A stretch of 23,793 bases of DNA. Source: GCA-2688775 sp035288865 (GTDB taxonomy: Archaea; Nanobdellota; Nanobdellia; Woesearchaeales; GW2011-AR4). A program made the position numbers and the translations under genes. Below the pieces are notes generated by a model. That model saw only the letters and a program-made list of their open reading frames with translations, searched no databases and was not told the origin of the DNA. This document shows positions 15,295 to 21,225 of this stretch, piece after piece. The DNA lies in the NCBI GenBank assembly GCA_035288865.1, contig DATDZA010000046.1, positions 1 to 23,793 of the forward strand, read 5' to 3'. Numbering within the stretch: the first letter of the stretch is position 1; the number at the start of each line of letters is the position of its first letter.

Positions 15295-17331
15295 GTGTCT
15301 AAGCAGGGTAGTCTAAAAAAAGATAAGACAAAATATATATACAAAAAGCTTGATGAAAAGTTTAAGCTTTATCACGAGGCCCATTCTGCTGAGATTAATC
15401 ACAAAGCACCTGTTCCGCAAGTAGATTCTAAACCGGCATCAAAAAATATTATGGGAATTTTACAGCATTTTAATCCGCTGCATCATGGGGCTTCCGAGCC
15501 AAAAAAAGATTCTGCTTTGAAAATTGATGAAAAAATATTGCCCAAAATGGATATACATTCTGGACAATCTAAGGCCACGCAAAACGGCAATTCCGACGAT
15601 AAGCCGCATCATGCCTCGGTTCTTGACAGATTTAAAAATTTTGGCCTAAAGCCGCATCATGAAAATAGTTCCCAATCGGCATACCCCAAGAAAGACATTA
15701 ATACGGATAGTAAAGACTCAAAAAGTTTAATGCAAAATGCAAAAATCTCCCAGGAGGTTCAGGTCACTGGTTTGCCACCGATAAACCTAAAGGAGTCAAA
15801 AACAGAACCTGAGAAGCAACAGATACAAAAGCAGACCACTTTAAGAAAAGAAGACATTAAACTCATTGCCACTTATGATTTCATTTCTGACCAAATTCCC
15901 ATCACCATAAAGATTTACAAGAAAAAAGGGGAATTCGTCCCGATTTATGACGTCTCAATTTCCATAATCAGCAAAAACACGGAAATAATTCTAGAAAAAA
16001 TACGGGAAGAATTGACAACCCAGGTTAATCTGGGAATGGTAGATATTTTAGCAATAAAGGATACTGGTATAATAGAACAAAAATTCATTGACACGATAAA
16101 AAATCTGATCAATAAGCATTTTCCCGACGCTGATGAAAGAACCGCAAACTATTTGAAATCGTATTTGATCCAAAGAAGTTTGGGCCTTGGAAGCATAGAA
16201 ATTCTGATGGATGATGTAAATCTTGAAGAGATTGCGGTCAACAGCGCAGACCAGCCCGTCTGGGTTTATCACAAAAGATTAGGCTGGCTGAAAACAACTA
16301 TCATGCTGGAAAATGAAGACCAGACAAGGCACTATGCAACAATGATAGGGCGGCGCGTTGGAAGGCAACTCACAATACTTGAGCCATTGATGGACGCTCA
16401 TTTGAGAGGAGGCGACCGAGTAAATGCAACTATCGAGCCAATTTCTGCGGGAGGCAACACAATAACATTAAGAAAATTCGCTGCAAAGCCATGGACAATA
16501 ACAGACTTCATAGGCGACGGAACTATTTCAACAGAGGCCGCTGCCCTTATCTGGCTTGGCGTGCAATACGAATTATCTACATTGATTTCAGGAGGAACAG
16601 CAACCGGCAAGACATCAATGCTTAACGTAGTTGCAAATTTTTTTCCCCCGAATCAGAGAATAATAAGCATTGAAGATACCCGTGAAATTCAGCTGCCAAA
16701 ATTCCTGCACTGGATTCCTATGGTTACACGGCTGCCGAATCCCGAGGGCAAGGGCGAAGTTTCGATGCTTGACCTGCTTGTTAATTCACTAAGAATGAGG
16801 CCTGACAGGATACTCGTCGGTGAAATCAGGAGAAAGGCAGAGGCTGAAGTTCTGTTTGAGGCAATCCACACAGGGCACTCAGTCTATGCAACAGTTCACG
16901 CAAACGACGCCGCTGAAACAATAACAAGGCTGTCAAATCCGCCGATTGAAATACCAAGAACAATGCTGCCGGCCATTTCAATGATTGTCGTGCAATACAG
17001 AAACAGAAGAACCGGAACAAGAAGAACATTCCAGATAGCTGAGATTCTTCCTGACGCGACGCCAAATGTATTGATTCAGCTGGACATCAGGAAAGGTGTA
17101 TTGAAAAAAGTTGCAAATTCAAAAGCATTGCTCAGCACAATAGAGATGTTCACCGGATACACAAGAAATGAGCTGAACAAGTCGTTAAATGAAAAAGCTG
17201 CAGTCTTAAAATGGATTGTTAAGAACAAAATAGACGCCGTTGATACTGTTGGAAGAATCATGGCAGAGTATTATACAAATAAGGACGTGCTGATGGATTA
17301 CGTAAAGAAAAACAAGCCGATGGGTGATTAA
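15295..17331 (+). CDS. Type II/IV secretion-type ATPase (FlaI/TadA/VirB11 family), pilus motor
   Basis: A 678-residue hexameric motor ATPase expected to power pilin insertion at the cytoplasmic face. GTG 15295 lies six bases after GAGGTG. Residues 1-185 are a hydrophilic, low-complexity extension rich in Lys, Ser, Asp and paired His. The N-terminal domain runs ~190-390 and contains the family segment LGSIEILMDDVNLEEIAVN and the ring contacts GRRVGRQLT and RGGDRVNATI. The RecA-like domain shows Walker A GGTATGKTS (433-441, Lys439), the Asp box ISIEDTREIQLP (457-468), Walker B RILVGEIR (505-512, Glu510) and the His box ATVHANDA (532-539, His535). All catalytic boxes are intact. A C-terminal helical tail (~600-678) follows. 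Its partners, two TadC-like proteins, lie directly downstream with overlap. Archaella use one FlaI of similar core; the long extension is unusual. Confidence 0.95.
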   Translation: MSKQGSLKKDKTKYIYKKLDEKFKLYHEAHSAEINHKAPVPQVDSKPASKNIMGILQHFNPLHHGASEPKKDSALKIDEKILPKMDIHSGQSKATQNGNSDDKPHHASVLDRFKNFGLKPHHENSSQSAYPKKDINTDSKDSKSLMQNAKISQEVQVTGLPPINLKESKTEPEKQQIQKQTTLRKEDIKLIATYDFISDQIPITIKIYKKKGEFVPIYDVSISIISKNTEIILEKIREELTTQVNLGMVDILAIKDTGIIEQKFIDTIKNLINKHFPDADERTANYLKSYLIQRSLGLGSIEILMDDVNLEEIAVNSADQPVWVYHKRLGWLKTTIMLENEDQTRHYATMIGRRVGRQLTILEPLMDAHLRGGDRVNATIEPISAGGNTITLRKFAAKPWTITDFIGDGTISTEAAALIWLGVQYELSTLISGGTATGKTSMLNVVANFFPPNQRIISIEDTREIQLPKFLHWIPMVTRLPNPEGKGEVSMLDLLVNSLRMRPDRILVGEIRRKAEAEVLFEAIHTGHSVYATVHANDAAETITRLSNPPIEIPRTMLPAISMIVVQYRNRRTGTRRTFQIAEILPDATPNVLIQLDIRKGVLKKVANSKALLSTIEMFTGYTRNELNKSLNEKAAVLKWIVKNKIDAVDTVGRIMAEYYTNKDVLMDYVKKNKPMGD

Positions 17332-18160
17332 AATAAAAGCAGGATTTTTAAACACATTATTTCAGAGAATCTCAAAAACTGCCCCGGGACTTAAACTTAA
17401 GCTTAAGGAAGCCGGGATGGATGATAAGCCTGAAGATTTCATAAAAAAAACATTTATTTCTGCTTTTTACATGACAACTGGCATAGTTGTTACTCTGTTC
17501 CTTGTGCTTGCAAAATATAATGTACTTAAGGGTTTCACATTTGTATTTGTACCGATAGTTTTTATTGTCATGTTTTTTTACATGTTCAAGCTTCCGGATT
17601 TGAAAATAACAAAAAAGGAAAAAGAAATCAGCAAGGAAATTGTTTTTGCTGGGAGATTTATGATAATTGAGCTTGAGTCCGGAGTTCCACTGTATAATGC
17701 GATGGTTAATTTGTCAAAAAATTTTCCAACTGTTGGAAAATATTTTAAGGAGATAACTGACAAAATTGACCTTGGAACAAGCATGGAAGAAGCATTGAAT
17801 GATGCAGTTGAATTCATTCCATCAAACGACTTGAGAAAAATATTTTGGCAGATTATGAATTCCATAAGGACAGGTTCTGATATTGCAAAATCTCTTTATT
17901 CGGTGGTGGATCAGGTTACAAAAGATCAGATGAATGAAGTGAACAAATACGGCAAGAAGCTTAATCCATTGGCAATGTTCTATATGATAATTGCAGTGAT
18001 ACTGCCATCCCTTGGCGTGACCATGCTGATTATACTTTCTTCTTTTATCCAATTCCAGTTGAGCCTTACAATACTCCTTTCCCTGACGGCTTTCCTAGGA
18101 TTCGTACAGTTCATGTTCATAGCAATGGTAAAATTCTCAAGGCCAGCTATAGAATTCTAA
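17324..18160 (+). CDS. TadC/T2SSF-type pilus platform protein, subunit 1
   Basis: A 278-residue membrane protein of the type II secretion F (GspF/TadC/FlaJ) family. It starts at GTG 17324, overlapping the ATPase stop by 8 bases. Membrane helices are at about 43-62, 70-89, 215-240 and 246-268, flanking one cytoplasmic F domain (~95-205) with the family signature ELESGVPLYNAMVNLSKN (116-133) and TSMEEALNDAVEFIPSN (152-168). The helical bundle contacts the ATPase and converts its motion into pilin extrusion. At 278 residues with one F domain it is about half of archaellum-type FlaJ; the second half is supplied by the next gene, as in bacterial TadB/TadC pairs. Ribosome binding is weak (GATGG), so it depends on coupling with the ATPase. 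Confidence 0.9.
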   Translation: MIKIKAGFLNTLFQRISKTAPGLKLKLKEAGMDDKPEDFIKKTFISAFYMTTGIVVTLFLVLAKYNVLKGFTFVFVPIVFIVMFFYMFKLPDLKITKKEKEISKEIVFAGRFMIIELESGVPLYNAMVNLSKNFPTVGKYFKEITDKIDLGTSMEEALNDAVEFIPSNDLRKIFWQIMNSIRTGSDIAKSLYSVVDQVTKDQMNEVNKYGKKLNPLAMFYMIIAVILPSLGVTMLIILSSFIQFQLSLTILLSLTAFLGFVQFMFIAMVKFSRPAIEF

Positions 18161-18162
18161 AA

Positions 18163-19263
18163 ATGTTTAATCTAAAAAAAATCTTCAAAAAGAAAACGGC
18201 TCAGATTCAGCCAGAGAGAAGGATTGAATTTTTCAAGAAAAAAATCAAGAAACAGCAGCAAAAAAAACAGAAATCCCAGGAAAGAAAACAAAAATTAAAG
18301 CAGTACATCGAAAGGGCAGGCATTGAAATAAACACTCAAAAGCTGCACAGAATTTTCTTCAACACGGCAATTGTTATAAATCTGCTCATTTCATCTTTTC
18401 TTATTTATTATTTTTCAGTGTCTTACGGAATTGGATGGGGCGCAATAGTTGCTTCCATGATTATACTCTGGGTTTTGGTTTTTGCGCTGCTTATAGTGGC
18501 ATTCTGGATTGTATTTTATCTTGCCGTTGACTTAAAGATTTTCAACAGAAAAGTTGATATCGAGGAGGTGCTGCCGGATTTTCTTCAGCTTGCTGCATCA
18601 AACATTAATGCAGGTATGACAATAGATAGAGCTTTGTGGTATGCCGTCCGTCCTAGATTCGGTGTACTTGCAAAAGAAATTGAAACAATCGCAAAAGAAA
18701 CAATGGGCGGCGCCGATCTCAAAGATTCCCTGGAAAAATTTGCATCCAGGTATGATTCAACTCTGTTAAAAAGAGTAGTAAGCATGATTAATGAAGGCAT
18801 TGAAGCAGGCGGTGAAATCGGAGAGCTTCTTAACAGGATTGCACTTGATATACAGCAACAGAAATCAATGCTAAAAGAAATGTCGGCAAATGTTACAACT
18901 TATGTCATCTTCATAAGTTTTGCTACTATTGTTGCCGGGCCATTTCTTTTTGCCTTATCGGGAGTTTTAATACAGGTTGTCTCCAGCCTGGGAACTGCGC
19001 TCGGTGGCACAACAAATGCCGCCGCCACATCAGGCATACCGCTAACCTTTTCCGGAACCGGGGTTACACAATCCGATTTCACAATTTTTGCATCAGTGTC
19101 TCTTGCGGTAACTTCATTGTTTTCTGCAATGATGGTATCCACAATTAAAAAAGGCAACATTCAATCAGGGATTAAGTATGTGCCTATTTTTATTGCGGTA
19201 TCTTTGGTTTTGTTCTGGATAGCCAGAATCCTCGGAGGAAAGCTTATAGGGTCTTTTTTTTAG
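18163..19263 (+). CDS. TadC/T2SSF-type pilus platform protein, subunit 2
   Basis: A 366-residue partner of the preceding platform protein, starting two bases after its stop. It opens with a strongly basic stretch (residues 1-55, with a KKKIKKQQQKKQKSQERKQK run) that should face the cytoplasm and could dock on the coiled-coil protein or ATPase. Membrane helices are at about 66-86, 92-122 (probably one long or two), 245-275, 305-325 and 340-358. The single F domain (~130-235) has the clear signature VLPDFLQLAASNINAGMTID (136-155) and later INEGIEAGGEIGELL (209-223). It shows the highest family similarity by eye of the two. An extra Gly/Ser/Thr-rich segment (~278-303) lies between helices, probably outside. 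Paired single-domain subunits suggest a heteromeric platform. Confidence 0.92.
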   Translation: MFNLKKIFKKKTAQIQPERRIEFFKKKIKKQQQKKQKSQERKQKLKQYIERAGIEINTQKLHRIFFNTAIVINLLISSFLIYYFSVSYGIGWGAIVASMIILWVLVFALLIVAFWIVFYLAVDLKIFNRKVDIEEVLPDFLQLAASNINAGMTIDRALWYAVRPRFGVLAKEIETIAKETMGGADLKDSLEKFASRYDSTLLKRVVSMINEGIEAGGEIGELLNRIALDIQQQKSMLKEMSANVTTYVIFISFATIVAGPFLFALSGVLIQVVSSLGTALGGTTNAAATSGIPLTFSGTGVTQSDFTIFASVSLAVTSLFSAMMVSTIKKGNIQSGIKYVPIFIAVSLVLFWIARILGGKLIGSFF

Positions 19264-19667
19264 TAGAAAATTAATTAATTTTAGCCCCTTCATAATTCCA
19301 TAATATCTCAATAGAAAAATAAAATTTGTTGTTTAATCTCATAAAGATAAAAGTATCGGAAAAGGTTTTGACTAAATGGGCAGCCAAGAAATCTGCTATT
19401 GTCCAGATTATTGTGTGTGGCCAATTTATCCATTTTTACACTAACCGCATCAACACTTTAATAAATTTCTTTACAAATTAAATAAGAATCGTTAAAACTA
19501 AAGAATTTCCAATATAATTTTTCGTCTGATTTATATAAAGAAAATCAGGAATTTTTTGATTTGAATCTCCGAAATGCCTATGACGTTTCGACAGATTTAA
19601 ATATTAGTTATTCAATTGAATTTAAAAAGGTTATTTAAATTAATCAAAATTAATAAAATGAGGTGAA
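19264..19667. other. Gene-free stretch between the platform genes and the pilins
   Basis: No credible reading frame is seen. A hairpin CTGATTT/AAATCAG (19526-19548) is followed by a T-run (19552-19557), and a hairpin CGAAATG/CGTTTCG with one wobble pair (19570-19590) lies next. TATA-like sequences are at 19596-19603 (TTTAAATA) and 19631-19638 (TTATTTAA), either of which could drive the pilin pair. The long leader-like region suggests that the abundant pilins are regulated separately from the motor genes. Confidence 0.5.
19526..19557 (+). terminator. Hairpin followed by T-run
   Basis: CTGATTT and AAATCAG pair with a 9-nt spacer, then GGAATTTTTT. It could end the transcript of the motor genes about 260 bases after the last stop, or act as an attenuator if a promoter lies upstream. 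Confidence 0.35.
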
Positions 19668-19670
19668 ATG

Positions 19671-20126
19671 ATGAGTGTTCCTGCTCTAATTAAATACAAA
19701 AAATCACAGGCGGCCATGGAGTTCTTAATGACTTATGGTTGGGCGATATTAGTTGTTCTTGCGGCAATCGCTGCTTTAGCTTATTTTGGTGTTTTAAGTC
19801 CGGAGAAATTTCTGGGTGATAAATGCGTTCTCGAGCCCGGTCTGGCATGTATTAGCAATAAGGTAGAGCCGACTCAAGTAACTCTGCTGATTGCCCAGAA
19901 CAAGGGAAAAACCATAATCATTGATAGCATTTCTGTGGGAAGCTGCAGTAGTACATTTACCGAGACTATGTTATCCGGAACAGATAAGAAATTTGTTATA
20001 GGCGGCGCTTGCAGTAATGGAGCTGTAAAAGAAAGATTTAAAGGAGACATAACAATTGGATATACTGAAAAGGAAGCAAATATATCTAAGACAGCGCGAG
20101 GTAATTTAAATACCAACGTTGAATAA
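19671..20126 (+). CDS. Small class III pilin, candidate major pilin 1
   Basis: A 151-residue prepilin. ATG 19671 is chosen over ATG 19668 because GAGGTG (19660-19665) then lies 5 bases away and not 2. The signal segment YKKSQAAMEFLMTYGWA has cleavage expected before Gln13, Glu17 at +5, and a hydrophobic helix up to YFGVLSP. This exact style of pilin is common in DPANN archaea. The head has four cysteines (52, 60, 92, 114), spaced to give two disulfides. Neighbour 20162-20590 is a paralogue with the same cysteine pattern. Two tandem small genes with strong ribosome binding sites after a separate promoter fit abundant major pilins, while the larger pseudopilins upstream fit minor or tip roles. 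Confidence 0.9.
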   Translation: MSVPALIKYKKSQAAMEFLMTYGWAILVVLAAIAALAYFGVLSPEKFLGDKCVLEPGLACISNKVEPTQVTLLIAQNKGKTIIIDSISVGSCSSTFTETMLSGTDKKFVIGGACSNGAVKERFKGDITIGYTEKEANISKTARGNLNTNVE

Positions 20127-20161
20127 AAATTATATTAAATTATAAAATAGAGGTGAAATAG

Positions 20162-20590
20162 ATGACAAACAGAAAATCTCAAGCAGCCCTTGAGTTTATC
20201 ATGACTTATGGTTGGGCGATATTAGTTGTTCTCGTAGCTATAGGAGCTCTTGCATATTTCGGTGTTTTAAGCCCGGACAGATTCCTGCCGTCCAAATGCA
20301 CGCTTCAGTCAGGGATAGCCTGCCTAGATCACAAGGCAACTGCCACTTCACTAGTTATATATGTGAAAAACTCTTTGGGTTATGATTTAACGGTTGATGC
20401 TGTAAAAGCGGAGCAGTGCACTGCCTTAGGAAGCCAAGGCGCACTGTCAAATGGTGGATCTGCACAATACACTTTAACTTGTGTCAACAGTGGCTCAAAA
20501 TACAACGGAGACGTTAACATAACGTACACAAACACTGACACAAGTGTACAGCACACGAACCAAGGTGAAGTTACAACAAAAATAGAATAA
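20162..20590 (+). CDS. Small class III pilin, candidate major pilin 2
   Basis: A 142-residue paralogue of the preceding pilin, 35 bases downstream, with GAGGTG (20150-20155) six bases before ATG 20162. The signal RKSQAALEFIMTYGWA has Gln7 and Glu11, and the hydrophobic helix ends again in YFGVLSPDRFLP. Four cysteines (46, 54, 86, 107) match those of the neighbour in order. The head (about 60-142) is otherwise quite different and rich in Ser, Thr and Asn. The DNA encoding the start of the helix is identical in both genes over 32 bases. It probably forms a mixed or alternate pilus with its neighbour. The gene ends in a strong terminator. Confidence 0.9.
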   Translation: MTNRKSQAALEFIMTYGWAILVVLVAIGALAYFGVLSPDRFLPSKCTLQSGIACLDHKATATSLVIYVKNSLGYDLTVDAVKAEQCTALGSQGALSNGGSAQYTLTCVNSGSKYNGDVNITYTNTDTSVQHTNQGEVTTKIE

Positions 20591-20620
20591 ATATTCTATT
20601 TCTTTTTTTATTTTCTTTTT
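20581..20620 (+). terminator. Hairpin plus T-tract terminator of the pilin operon
   Basis: AATAGAAT-AAAT-ATTCTATT is a perfect 8-bp inverted repeat spanning the stop codon of the second pilin, followed by a 20-base T-rich tract (20601-20620). This is the clearest terminator in the window and marks the end of the pilus locus. Confidence 0.7.
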
Positions 20621-21194
20621 AGTTTAAAGGTCACTTGATTTCCGTATAATTTTTAAGATGTTAATAATTCCATTTATTATAGTTTTCTCCTTATCTGCCA
20701 AAATCACACTTTCTGCCGAATTTTAATTTCATAATTTATATTGCATCCAGAGATATATCAAGAAACTTTCTCACAGGGAAAGGATTGAATGTACTTATTC
20801 GTTAATTGGTACCCGTCAGATGCATTCAAGTATTGTTGTGGCAGGCGAGGTTGGTGGTCGCGCTCAATAAGGTCACTGATCACAATTCAAGTATCCATGA
20901 ATTGAAGCAAAACGTGAGATAAGCCAATATGGGGGCCTGAATGATATTAACTTACAGCAAGAATACAAATAAGATATCCCTGAAGAAAAAAATTTATGAT
21001 CAATTAATCTTATTTTCTCCATAAAGAGCTTAATTGAACAAAATTAACGGGATTGTCCGCAAACAATTAAAATAAAAGGTAATCCAATAATACTTGAAAT
21101 AAAACTCATTTAAAGCACAATCATGAGGTAATAATCATAAAAAGGTTTATCTTCTTGATATTGCCAAGGGGAGATTAAAGCAAGCAAACCAAAT
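20621..21194. other. Gene-free stretch with repeat elements
   Basis: About 570 bases without a convincing reading frame, between two convergent operons. It holds two direct copies of ATTCAAGTAT (20824-20833 and 20885-20894), a related inverted copy ATACTTGAAA near 21085, a GCGA/TCGC hairpin, and a hairpin CAATTCA/TGAATTG (20884-20905). The part from about 20810 to 20945 is richer in G and C than the surrounding spacer, which fits a structured RNA. No tRNA or standard small RNA could be recognised. Past 20945 I see only AT-rich sequence. Confidence 0.45.
20824..20905 (+). repeat. ATTCAAGTAT element, copy 2 (two motif occurrences)
   Basis: The motif occurs at 20824-20833 and 20885-20894. Between them lie GCGA (20845-20848), a 9-nt loop, TCGC (20858-20861) and GCTCA, paralleling copy 1 at 7838-7882. 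The second motif sits in a hairpin, CAATTCA-AGTATCCA-TGAATTG (7-bp stem, 8-nt loop). Confidence 0.5.
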
Positions 21195-21220
21195 AAAAAA
21201 AGTAATAAAAGAAATTAGAT
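21195..21220 (-). terminator. T-rich terminator of the large surface protein gene
   Basis: On the minus strand, just after the stop at 21226, the sequence has the tracts TTTCTTTTATTACTTTTTTT, a typical archaeal T-rich stop without hairpin. Confidence 0.45.
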
Positions 21221-21225
21221 AATAA

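Noticed and set aside
20824..20894. Degenerate CRISPR array
   Set aside because: Only two motif copies of 10 bases are here, the flanks differ, and a third copy lies 13 kb away; there is no regular spacer pattern and no cas gene.
20840..20950. Possible C/D box guide RNA (CTGA and ATGAT-like words)
   Set aside because: CTGA and ATGAT words are present but not in C, D', C', D order at usable distances on either strand.
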